A DNA stretch of 64,000 nt from Dryococelus australis. Taxonomy: Eukaryota > Arthropoda > Insecta > Phasmatodea > Phasmatidae. Under the pieces are notes generated by a model. That model worked only from the letters and a program-made list of their open reading frames with translations, was not told the DNA's origin and searched no databases. The stretch is from assembly GCA_029891345.1 (NCBI GenBank), contig CM057009.1, positions 234,165,178 through 234,229,177 on the forward strand. The letters are read 5' to 3'. The position numbers and the translations under genes are program-made. Positions 11,775-21,467 of this stretch are shown here, piece after piece (positions within the stretch are counted from its first letter, which is position 1; each line of letters starts with the position of its first letter).

Positions 11775-12347
11775 TTGATCAGGCACCAGAACAGTGCAAG
11801 TGATCAGTTGTGGACAGCCCTGAAATGTGTCTTGCGTTACATAAGAGGAACTCTAGAACTGTCACTAGTGTACAAACATCAGGAGACAACTCCAGGAGTA
11901 CAGCAATATGTCGACGCTAACAGTGGAGGCGACCTAGACGACAGGAAATCAACATCAGGGTTTGTTTTTCAAGTCCACAATTGTACGGTTACATGGGCAT
12001 CAAAGAAACAACCAACAGTGGTGCTCTAATCGACAGAGACTGAGTATATGGCCCTCAGCTCAGCTGCTTCCGAGGCTTGTTGGATAAGAGGAGTTCTTGG
12101 TGAACTTGGTGTTCTTCAGTCAGGTGAATGTGTGCTTATTAACGAGGACAACCAGGCAGCCATCACAGTGTTGAAGAATCTTGAAAACCACAAAAGACTG
12201 ATGCATGTGGACATTCGCCACCACTTCATAAGGGAAAAAATCCTTGAGGGCATAATCGAGGTACAGTATGCTAGTACTCATGACCAAGTGGCTGATGGAC
12301 TCACAAAATCAATAACAGGCCCCTATTTTGTTACAAAAGGTCTTTGA
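11775..12347 (+). pseudogene. Copia RNase H region, one internal stop
   Basis: Two open pieces in the same frame, 11775-12029 and 12048-12347, are separated by a TAA at 12027-12029. Blocks typical of the copia RNase H end are present: LKCVLRYIRGTLELSL, YVDANSGGDLDDRKSTSGFV, VTWASKKQPTVVL, YMALSSAASEACWIRGVL, DNQAAITV, MHVDIRHHFIREKI and DQVADGLTKSI. The domain removes the RNA strand after reverse transcription. It is among the best-kept parts of the element. Confidence 0.92.
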
Positions 12348-12529
12348 CTGGTAGGCTGTGAGCCAAACACTGAATTGTAACCTCTGTATTTCTTGTCTCG
12401 TTTTTGTCTGCCTAGTCTGTTACGAGTAAACATTTTGAGAGTGAATTCAATTCTGTTAAATGTGTGTCGTTTAACAGCATAGTCTTTGTAAGTTAAAGGT
12501 TAACTGACAATTTACTTATGTATAATTTT

Positions 12530-12547
12530 ATTGAGGGTGGGTGTGTG
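12530..12547 (+). promoter_or_regulatory. Copia polypurine tract
   Basis: The purine-rich run TTGAGGGTGGGTGTGTG lies immediately upstream of the 3' LTR start at 12548, the place where plus-strand synthesis is primed. The tract is somewhat interrupted by T. Confidence 0.65.
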
Positions 12548-12669
12548 TGTTAAAGACAATAAAATTTAAAAGTGTTTTTAAGGTTGGCTATACTGGAGTG
12601 TAGAAGATGGTATAATGGGTAAATAAAAGAGCTGTATGCGGTTATGGCCTTGTTTAATTTATTTCAACA
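12548..12669 (+). repeat. 3' LTR of the copia element
   Basis: A 122-bp repeat, TGTTAAAGACAATAAAATTT to TTTATTTCAACA, matching the 5' copy with a few substitutions and short indels. It is followed at once by AGAAC (12670-12674), the second target-site duplicate. Confidence 0.93.
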
Positions 12670-12674
12670 AGAAC

Positions 12675-14297
12675 AGTCTAAGCAGAAGGAATTTCCCACA
12701 ATGTTGGATAGTGATCAGTCAAGCAGTTCTGAGAGACAAAGGAAGCCGATGATTAAAAAAATGTTCGGTGGCCATACCTTCCAAAATAGTGGATGAATTA
12801 AGCCATATCTTTGTAGATATAAGGCACGAACACAAATTTCAGCACACTAAGATTGTGTTACATTGATTCTGAGTGTGCCGCAGATTCATCATACAACATT
12901 TGAAGAATAATGTTATCACTTTGAAAATAGGAGACATAAAATATGTTAAATGACATTCCATAGCTCTGTTTGCACACATTTGTGATGACAATTGATTGAA
13001 AATTAATTAGATGTGTGGTTTAAGTTTCAATTTCTGGTGACATCTTTCAACATGACATACCAAAGAAATTATTAATTAGCATATTCAATGCACAAAATAA
13101 AAAATATCCTGGATTCCGAGTTTGGTTCAATTTGGTTTGATTGTTCCATAGATATAACCTGCAACATAAACTGTAATGAGACAAACATTTAATAAATAAC
13201 TTACCCACTTCAAACTACTTAATTCATGCTGTTTTTAATAGTTGTAGGAATATTTATTTTTGGAAATTCGTTTCAATACTGTACTTTCTGGAATATATCA
13301 AAAAGCTTGATGTTCCATGTAGCATTATCTTACAAAATGGGACAAAATTAACTAATAATTTATTCTAATGGTCATGAAGGTGCTGCCAGTATATTAAGTT
13401 TGATTTAAATAAGTATATCACTACTCAGAAGATATGACATACTAACCTAAAATATTCATATGGCCACAATTTTTTAAAATATGTGCCTGATTTACAGAAA
13501 ATATATATGGTCAGTCTCTTACCACAGCATTATTTATTTACCAAACTCTGCCATAATCTCTTTAGTATTTATGCATATATAGTCTAAAAAATGTATTTAT
13601 TCAGATGGCACCAACTTCCAAAGTGGCAAAAAAGAGAGGTAGTAAGCTAGAACTTTAATAAATAGCCACAGTAAGTACTATAAACTTACAAAGTTGGTTT
13701 AATTTTTTGTCAATATGTTAGTGGACATAGTTTCTAACCTAAAATATTTATGTGGCAGCTATTTAAAAATAATAGTATGGTATACTAAAATCATATGGAT
13801 TTATGGTGGAATACTATAGGTGTGTTTGTATGGAAAATGTGTCAGGAATCCATTTATAGTAGACTATATATCATCTGCGAGCTGATTATCCACTTTGCAC
13901 ATCAACCGCGGCATATTCAGAAAGATAAAAATAAACTTTTGAAATTAACTCAAACACTGCCAGACCGAAGTTATTTAATAAAAACACCCCTCTGAAATGA
14001 ATGAAATTAATAACAGGTACGCTCTGAAAATAACTGTGGAATGAAATATATTTGTTTATCGATGCAAATGCACGTCAAAATGTGTTCCCAATGGAATGTT
14101 AGCTTAGTTACGTCACAAGACAGCGAGCTGACACCACCACACAACTCGCTAACCTAGCTGCTGCCTGCCAGGTATAGCTGGCCCCAGTGTGACCACCGCA
14201 TTCTTCCCGCGTATTGCATTCCCAACACCAGTGTCAGTTTTATCTTGCCAGTCAGTGGTTACGTTCTGTTTTGTTTTTGCTCATTTTCAGCCGAAAA
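12675..14297. other. Non-coding, faint degenerate repeats
   Basis: No gene recognised. Variants of the phrase CTAAAATATTNATATGGCNRC followed by a T/A run recur at about 13445 and 13740 here and near 17385. This suggests an old dispersed or tandem repeat whose unit I could not define. Confidence 0.4.
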
Positions 14298-14669
14298 ATG
14301 TCTGCAAAACATAAACATGTGGTTTTAAATTTACAGCAGAAGCTGTAAATTATAAATAAACTTGAAGGAGGAAGTGTAATAAAACAGTTTTCATTTATGT
14401 ATAGAGTGGGAGAAACAACAATTCGGGATATATGAAACAATAAATCCAAAATTATTGAGTTTGCGAGCAGTGCGGACTTGAAAAGTGGATTGGCGTATAG
14501 GAAAACCATGAAACTATTGAAGTATGCAGAACTAGATAAGGCTATGCTGGAGTGGTTTAACCAGAAATGTGCCATGGGAACGTCAGGGTCGGGCTTACTG
14601 TGTGTGAAACAAGCCCAATATTTTTTTGAAGAACTGGGAATGGAAGGCGAAACTTGTTTCCTACATTAA
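14298..14669 (+). pseudogene. Jerky/Tigger-type transposase N-terminus, truncated
   Basis: From the ATG at 14298 one frame carries the CENP-B/pogo DNA-binding pattern of jerky-like and Tigger transposases: KHKHVVLNLQQKL, a stop at codon 17, IINKLEGGSVIKQF, VGETTIRDI, a second stop, then open from KSGLAYRKTMKLLKYAELDK to the stop at 14669. The blocks LDKAMLEWFNQKCAMGT and AQYFFEELGMEGE are the second helix-turn-helix. The frame ends where the catalytic DDE domain should begin, so only about 120 of roughly 500 usual residues remain. Derivation from a domesticated jerky-like host gene cannot be excluded, but the stops make a transposon relic more likely. Confidence 0.85.
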
Positions 14670-14823
14670 ACACTGTTTTCCACACGCTGAAACAGCCGGT
14701 TGTATGCCGCACGCACTGGACAGTGCGGGAGGCGAATGTGCGACACGGGCGACATGCAGTTCGCTTTGCACGTCTTTGTTTACCCTCTCCAGGGGGGGGG
14801 GGATGGGGAGGTGGGAGGTGGCC

Positions 14824-14849
14824 TGTTGTCTAGCAACAGAGTGACATCA
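14824..14849. repeat. Palindrome TGTTGTCTAGCAACA with shared downstream block
   Basis: A 15-bp near-palindrome followed by GAGTGACATCACC. A related block, GGTTGCTTAGCAACC followed by GTGTGACATCC, is at 2903. The core fits the GTTGCY-RGYAAC consensus of RFX X-boxes, but two repeat-derived copies are a simpler explanation than regulatory sites. Confidence 0.35.
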
Positions 14850-14974
14850 CCCTGCCTTCCTCTTACATAATATCAGATTCCAGTATCACCGGGCAATAAA
14901 CAATACACGCATCCCGCTGCGTTGTTTGTATTAACTGAAGCTGTGCATTTCTTGTAATGTTCGTGAGAGAACTA

Positions 14975-15131
14975 CCGTGTTTACCCGTATATTTTATATA
15001 CTTTATATTCTGGTTTTGTAAGTTAGAAATCAGGGGTGCATAAATTACGCATTTTTAAAATTTCTTTGTTTGTTAATAAATGATAGGGTACGGAAATTAT
15101 GCGAGGCCGTAAAATATACCGGTAAATACGG
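14975..15131. mobile_element. 157-bp MITE with 22-bp terminal inverted repeats
   Basis: The left terminus CCGTGTTTACCCGTATATTT and the right terminus, read from the other strand (CCGTATTTACCGGTATATTT), agree at about 20 of 22 positions. TA flanks both ends (14973-14974 and 15132-15133). There is no coding capacity. It is probably mobilised by a TA-specific transposase of the Tc1/mariner-pogo superfamily. Confidence 0.82.
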
Positions 15132-15133
15132 TA

Positions 15134-16694
15134 CAGTAAAAGCCCAATATAACGCGGCCATTGGGGACATAACTTAGACCCGCGTTATAGCTTTCTGAAC
15201 TATTCTGGGAGTAACGGAGTACAGTAGCAAAAAAAACCAGTGTTCTAATGTAGTGTGGCACATATCTGTCAAACATGGGGTAAGTGATGTTATTTACCGC
15301 CGTAACTCATGAAACATTTAACCCCCTACTAATGGAACTTTTTTTTAAATCTGCATCACTGGACTTGACAGCACCCAAGGGAGGGAAACAGAAGAAAAAT
15401 GCACTGTGATGAAGGGTCACATGCATTCAAGCAAGAATAACTAACAAATACAGCATTTTCCAGGCAATAGATGTACTTATTCCATCAAGGGCGGTGTTAG
15501 CTGTGAGTTATTTGTCATGTGGGTTGAAGAAGGGGGTTTACCCCCTGCCTCCTGCTGGGCCGGTATAGGAGGAAGTGAGAATTAGAAAGGAAGCTAATGT
15601 CCAAATGTCGATTGCATGCTTGCACTGCAGATGGGATCTATCAGTGCCTCACGTGTTGTAAGATATGCTGCTTGCTTGCCTGAGTTGCATTTTACAAAGG
15701 AATACTAAAACAAAAAAAAAAGGAAATTATAGGTGGCATGCAAAGAAAGACAGCTTTTCTGCATTAAGTCTTGTCCACAATAGCTCGTCCGCTCAGAATT
15801 TTTTTCCCGAATATCGGAAGACATACCTTATAGCCGGTATATATATGCATTATAATCAAAGTGTCTACATCATAATTATAGTGATTACGTAGAGCTATAC
15901 CCCATACAAGATTAATTATATGTCTGTAAATGACTTCGAAGCATGAATTTTGAAAAGGGCCTCAAATTTAATTGTATTTTTTAAAATAGGAACACATACT
16001 TCATAGCCTGTATATATACACTATAATCAAAGTGTCTACATTATAATTATAATGATTACATACAGCTATACCCTGTAGGAGATTGACACAGCGGCTTGCT
16101 TTTGTCGCTTGTGCCTTGATCATCGGGGCTGGTAAGTTGTTGGTCGGTCCCTACAAGATTATTCTGGTGGGCGGCGGCCAGACAGTTGCCGCCACTGCGG
16201 TCATTACAGCGCCGGTTCAATTCATAACAGCGGCCCGGTATTGGGAACACATTCTGATTGATGCGATTCATGTCAATGTGTTGAATTTCTATGAAATTTA
16301 GGCAGCATGTTGGCCTCTGCACTGGCACAATGAGGCCCGGAAATGTTTACGGGAATATACATATTTAGTGCGGTCTACTTGAAATATTAATTATCCCAAA
16401 TTTTTCATCAAAAACTTCCAATGTAGCTTATACATGCACATGGCCTTACTCGCCAATATGGTAATATAAGAACACATTTTATTAGCATATACGGAAAAAC
16501 ATACAATGCTGTAATAAATCAGTAAATAGAAAGGAGAGAGAATGTGCGCTTGCTCCCTCCGCCTCGTCCATCAATTTCCCTGATTCATGACCACCCGCCG
16601 GCCTGACCGCACACTTTCCACTTATTTATTCAGGCCAGGGGACATAAATTGCCCCACGGTATAACCAAATCCATGGTATACCGGGCTTCCACTG
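15134..16694. mobile_element. Tigger-like non-autonomous element (1.56 kb)
   Basis: The left end CAGTAAAAGCCCAATATAAC at 15134 and the right end, read from the other strand (CAGTGGAAGCCCGGTATACC), share the Tigger-type pattern, with TA at 15132-15133 and 16695-16696. Inside is a tandem duplication of about 170-bp period: the block from ACATACCTTATAGCCGGTAT to the GAGCTATACCCCAT region (15821-15913) recurs at 15993-16085. Open frames near 16056-16328 have no recognisable motif. No transposase is retained. Confidence 0.62.
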
Positions 16695-16800
16695 TACTAT
16701 GTCAAGGATAGGCTAGGTTTCACACTGAAACACCCAGTATTCAGTTACGACCATACAAAATTTAGTGATGGAAAAACTGTATTTTTCTCTTAGTATATGT

Positions 16801-16854
16801 GGATTATCCGTGGCAACGGCCCCCCCCCATTATCACGGATAATTGAGTCGACTG
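16801..16854. mobile_element. Solo right end of another pogo/Tigger-type element
   Basis: The end reads, on the opposite strand, CAGTCGACTCAATTATCCGT, a typical Tigger-type terminus, followed on the plus strand by TA (16855-16856). An internal inverted pair (GGATTATCCGTG and CACGGATAATT) sits beside a C-run. I found no partner left end nearby, so this is a fragment. Confidence 0.45.
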
Positions 16855-16856
16855 TA

Positions 16857-19167
16857 TTATTGTTTCCCCGAGATATCATAAAAGGGCTTTATTATTCAGG
16901 AGATGCTATATGCAAAAATGGCAAATAAATAGGCAATGAATTAACATTAACATATTTAAAAGTCATAACAGGTGTTGCCAACCTATTAAGTATGGTTTAA
17001 ATTGGTCAAATGGTTTTGTAGGTATAAATTGTAACAAGCTTTAAAAATGTGATATTTGAACATTTTTACAAATTTTTTTTCTCCAAGAATAAACTTAATA
17101 TGGCAAAATTTTGAAAATGATTGTTTTATATGCTAAAATTGTATATGTTTAGGGTGCATTACAATATTCTTAAATTGTATATCAAATTTGGCAGGAATCA
17201 GTTAAATGGTTCTCGAGATATGATATAAATACTTTATTTTTATGTCACAATATCTTACAAAATACTGGTTAAAAGAGGTACCTAGTCAAATACGATATTT
17301 AAGAATTGCAATTGATATAGTTAACACTTAATAAGTTTTGGATGAAATAGGTGAAATGATTACGTTGATATGACATTATAAACTAAAGTATTTAAATGGC
17401 AGCCACTTAAAAAAAGTAGTACTTGTATATACAATTATTTGAGTGATTCAGGGTGTGGAATGTTCAGCCTTCTGACAATATAAAGCTGACATTCATTTCA
17501 GCATTCTGACAGTTTCTGTTAATAGATTTCTTGCAAAAAATATCATGAAGGCAAATTATTTTTCTGATGTGTGGAGAGATTGAGATGTTTTCTCAGATAT
17601 TACTTAAAAATCAATTACTACACTTTTCGTATTATGGAAACATCACCAATTTTACCTCTTCATGCTCTCGAAAATAGCTTCTAGAGTAAAAAATATATAT
17701 CCAGTCTGTAATCTTCAATTACTGATTGGGTATTTATGCCAAAATTAAAGTCTATCTGTAGATACAAAACATGCTAAAGTCAATGTTTTCAAATCTCACT
17801 TAGAAGTAAACTTCAATTAAGCTAACCACATTTTTGTTCAGTTACACACAGCTAGTTCTTCAAATGTTAAGAGTGGGATGGACCCCCGTGGGAACCCTAT
17901 GTCCAAGGTCAAGAAGCGAGGGAGCGATATGGGCATAACAGGCACACCTAATGCATCATCGCTCCTACGTGCAAGATATGCAGTGTTTCAGTCGTAATGT
18001 TGTACTGTGCAAATTAGATCTGTAACAGTGGGAATTTATTACACATGATGAAAGACCACAGATTAAACTACACCGGTATATTTATACTTTTCTTAAGCAG
18101 CTTAAGGAAACTGCATAGGCAAGCTTTAAAGAGATATTTGACCATTTTTACACATTTTATCTCTCTCCAAGAATACACTTAATATGGCAAATGTAAATAA
18201 ATAGGGGCATTGATAATTGTTTCCCTATGAGTTACCTGACTTTTTCACAAAGTTTCTGTGTTTTACTTGATGCTAGTCACTCTGTAAAGTTAAAGCTTCC
18301 CAAATTGTAAATGGTTGAAAACACTAGGCATTGTCTGCCATTGGCTGATTTGAAGGATTCACTCCCTGATTCAATATGTCCACATCTATATAAGAAATGC
18401 TGCATGGTGGCTTAGGATAATGACAAGCAAACAAATAATTTCTATTAATTCTGCATCAAACTCACACCTACATGAAAATAATCTACTAATGGACCATACT
18501 CAATTCAATAATTTATTCATACCCTTCCTTCCTGTACTACTGGCAACAATTACTGATAAAGGAAGGTAGCAACATCACCAGTAAAATGTCATATTTCACT
18601 GGCTAAAGAGAGCATATAATCATATATCGGAACTTGTTGGAACTCCTACAGCCTGTGTCGAACTGGATACATTTTTAGTTTAACATGTAAGGAAGGTTGT
18701 TTAAAATACTTTTAAACCAAAATTTTAATTCCACAGCCATTATATTTGAAGAGATAACTGCAGGAAAATTATTTATTTATTTATAACACAGGAATATTAT
18801 TAATTTAGTTGTAAAACCTATATCTAAAAATTTGTTCAAATAAGGAAACAAACATATTATATATATTGTATTTTCCTCTCTAAATGTAATTAATATATTT
18901 AACTTATAGACATGATAATAAAATAGTCTTTAGAATAAAAATATCAACTTCAAGCCTTAACAATATATAAACATCCAATGTATCAATGAAAGAAAATAAA
19001 AGTTAAATTAGTTTAGTTATAAGAGCAGAAGTTAAAATGAGCCTGAATAACATGCATATCAAAAAGGAGAGAAATATAAATAACTACAAACTGTTAATAT
19101 AAAGTTAAAAACATAATAAATAACATAATACAGGGAGAAGTACAGAAAATTGAGAGTGGAAAAAAAA
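16857..19167. other. Non-coding with a 74-bp direct repeat
   Basis: No gene recognised. The segment at 17034-17107 (AAGCTTTAAA, then GATATTTGAACATTTTTACA, to CTTAATATGGCAAA) recurs at 18118-18191 with about 85% identity, so an old repeat family is represented twice within 1.1 kb. The remainder is AT-rich sequence without structure that I can support. Confidence 0.5.
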
Positions 19168-19318
19168 ACACACAAAAAAACGCGCGCACACACGCATGCG
19201 CACATACGCGCACACACATGCACGCGCGCCACACGCACATAGCGCGCGCGCACGCACATACGGGCGCGCGCACACGCACATACGCGTGCGCGCGCACACA
19301 CACACACACACACAAAAC
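19168..19318. repeat. CA/CG-rich simple repeat
   Basis: About 150 bp of alternating purine-pyrimidine sequence (CACACG, CGCGCACACA and similar). Open frames through it are cysteine/valine/arginine low-complexity artefacts and not genes. It has potential to form Z-DNA. Confidence 0.9.
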
Positions 19319-19522
19319 ACAACACAAAAATAGACAGATACAAAAAACAAAAGCTAAAACCTTTTTCAAAATAAGTACTAGAATTAAATAGGGAGCAAAT
19401 TGTATAAATAATTAACAATACCTGTTGTAGCAAACAAACAACTTAAGATAAGAGCAAATAGTCGAAAATAAGTTCTGTAATTTTATAACAGAAAGATCCA
19501 AGATAAATGCAGCATTACCTAC

Positions 19523-19639
19523 CTCCTCTTTACTCTTCCTAGTCTGCAGCTGACGATCATGTGGTAATGTCTCCTTTCCTGATGAGCCACTTTTTTCTAC
19601 CATTTCCAGCAGTTCATTACGCAGTGAATTAATCCGCTC
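19523..19639 (-). CDS. Candidate internal exon of an unidentified host gene (coiled-coil)
   Basis: Read on the minus strand, an acceptor (TTAATGTTATAG) precedes a 117-bp frame of exactly 39 codons, and the donor GTAGGT follows GAG. The frame is open throughout with phase 0 at both edges. It encodes ERINSLRNELLEMVEKSG and ends RKSKEE. The first 15 residues have leucines and charged residues spaced as in a coiled coil; the rest is polar. The base composition (about 45% GC) is higher than the AT-rich surroundings, as expected of coding exons. No neighbouring exon was found, so introns on both sides may exceed the readable context. I do not recognise the gene. It could still be a fortuitous splice-flanked frame. 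Confidence 0.6.
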
Positions 19640-20447
19640 CTATAACATTAACAAAATTAAAATTGTTGCCATGAAAATACCCTGAATAAAATCTTCATAT
19701 TAATATTACAATCACACAGCATTTTTAATGTAGATTAAAAATGTTAGCAATTTCTTACCTAGTACTAGCAAAACTGATTTACCAAATAACTTTGTCCCAA
19801 TTTTTCCATTACTTTACCGTTTAACTTTTTTAACACTTGGCAAGCACATACACAGTGAGTGGAAAAGAGAAGATATAATGGTTGTGCCTTAATTTATTTT
19901 AAGTTATGCTTAGCAAAATTTGTTACAAAAATTATAAATTGTTACGAATCAAATATACTCAAATATTTGCTTATTTTGAGCAATTTTTTAAAATTATGAA
20001 ACAATTTGTTACTGTAATCTTAAATATTTCTTAAAGTAACTCATAGTACCCTATTTCAATATGAATTACCTCATTTTGGTAAGTGTGTTGGTTTCTGTGA
20101 TTTGTGTGTCCCAAACATATTAAAATAGAGATTTTGACATGCCATTATACAAAAAATATGTTGTCTAAATGCATTCTAAGTGAAGAAATACTAGGTACAA
20201 GTAATGTCTGCAAGTTGAGCAGAATTAAGAACAGATGTATTTGTTGGTGGCCGCAAACTAACTGCTGTTTTTGCTATCAATAAACCTGCCCTGATACACA
20301 AAGAGCTCACCCTGTGGCCAATTCAATATCCATGGGCAGGCTTTTTTATATTTATTTATATTTCATAATAATTATTAGTTGTCTACATTCAGTTTTTCAT
20401 ATTAAAACACTAAATAGGCAAGGTACTCGCAGCCTGCAATGTTAACT
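19640..20447. other. AT-rich probable intron sequence
   Basis: No gene or repeat recognised between the candidate exon and the Gypsy-1 3' LTR. If the exon at 19523-19639 is real, this is part of its upstream intron on the minus strand. Confidence 0.4.
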
Positions 20448-21399
20448 TGTGATGTTTCCTGTACGATACTCGTTGCAGTCTGCAGCAAACATCAGCTCGA
20501 ACTAGCTCAGATGAAGAAAGCACAAAGATCTGACCAAAAATATATGTTTGTTGATAACAGGAGTGCCAACAGTAAATAAGTCAACAATGACATTAATGTT
20601 CACTGGAGACTTACTGTCCTCTTGGCAAAACAAACAATTGACACTCGCAGCTGACAAAAAAAAAAAAAAAAAAAAAAAAAAAACCCAGAATTACAGACTT
20701 CATAAAAAAAAAACTTCTCACTTTGAGAATAGATAGTTATGAAGACGAGAGAAAATCGTTACTTTTCTCTACCGGTACCCTATCGACTCCTTGCACCAAT
20801 GGAAAATAAATTTAATAGCTTTTTGAAATGTCCGAAATACAAAAGAAGGTTAAAGTCGCAGGCGCTTGTCGGTGCGAGTCAAGTGATCAGTCATTGCAGA
20901 CTGTTCGACTGACAGACAGCTGACAAACTATTGTGATACCTGAGAAAGGTCGCACTTCCCCTATATATCTATCAAAAGTTTCCTCATCAAAAAGTGGTCG
21001 AATCATAGCATAATTTGGTGTGGTAATGTCCTGAATTTGGACATATCTCTAAAATTGACATATTGTTTTTGCGCAGTCGGTCACATCAGCTAAGGGTGAC
21101 CTCTGTTATTTCCCTTGTTTCACCATGTCGTGCAATGCGATGGCTGTGTGTCTAGTTTACTAAACCAGCGAAAAGGAAAATATGCAATATCATTCTATGA
21201 CGTCTTTGGCTGACGTCTGTCACTACTGATGAAATGAAAGTAAAATAATTTTGAAAAAACCAAAACATATAAAATACAGACAAGTTATCATTGCCAAAAC
21301 CTTTTAAATATTAAATGAATTACTATCCTTGACAGAAATCTAGACAACTTGAATATTTCCTGAATATATACATTATGTATATATACCTGCAATGTTACA
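20448..21399 (-). repeat. 3' LTR of Gypsy-1
   Basis: On the plus strand it runs from TGTGATGTTTCCTGTACGAT to CTGCAATGTTACA. On the element's own strand it begins TGTAAC and ends CACA. It aligns over its full length with 29166-30119, for example AACAGGAGTGCCAACAGTAA and TTGGCAAAACAAACAATTGA are present in both. A 27-base A-run at 20657-20683 expanded in this copy. Confidence 0.92.
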
Positions 21400-21420
21400 T
21401 CATCCCCCGCCCCCAAGGTT
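21400..21420 (-). promoter_or_regulatory. Gypsy-1 polypurine tract
   Basis: On the minus strand the run CCTTGGGGGCGGGGGATGA ends directly at the LTR start TGTAACATTG. This is the expected plus-strand primer for an LTR element and fixes both the LTR border and the element's orientation. Confidence 0.85.
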
Positions 21421-21467
21421 TGGGAAAGATTTAGAAGAAACATGTCCCAAATCGAAACCTATAGTAC

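Larger units (their letters stand above)
7895..12669 (+). mobile_element. Ty1/copia LTR retrotransposon, full-length structure, decayed coding
   Basis: A 4.77-kb element bounded by similar LTRs beginning TGTTA and ending CAACA. The identical 5-bp sequence AGAAC lies just outside both ends (7890-7894 and 12670-12674), a clean target-site duplication. Internal order is primer site, gag, two CCHC knuckles, aspartic protease, integrase, reverse transcriptase, RNase H and polypurine tract. Protease-integrase-RT order with YVDD places it in copia (Pseudoviridae-like). Several stops and frameshifts break the polyprotein, so this copy is almost certainly unable to move by itself. It is the best-preserved LTR element of the window. 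Confidence 0.95.

Noticed and set aside
16056-16328. Pair of overlapping frames on both strands in the Tigger-like element
   Set aside because: No DNA-binding or DDD motif; the locally GC-rich patch simply lacks stops.
19059-19433. 124-codon minus-strand frame rich in cysteine, valine and arginine
   Set aside because: It is a translation of the CA/CG simple repeat; several frames are open at once and none has a domain.
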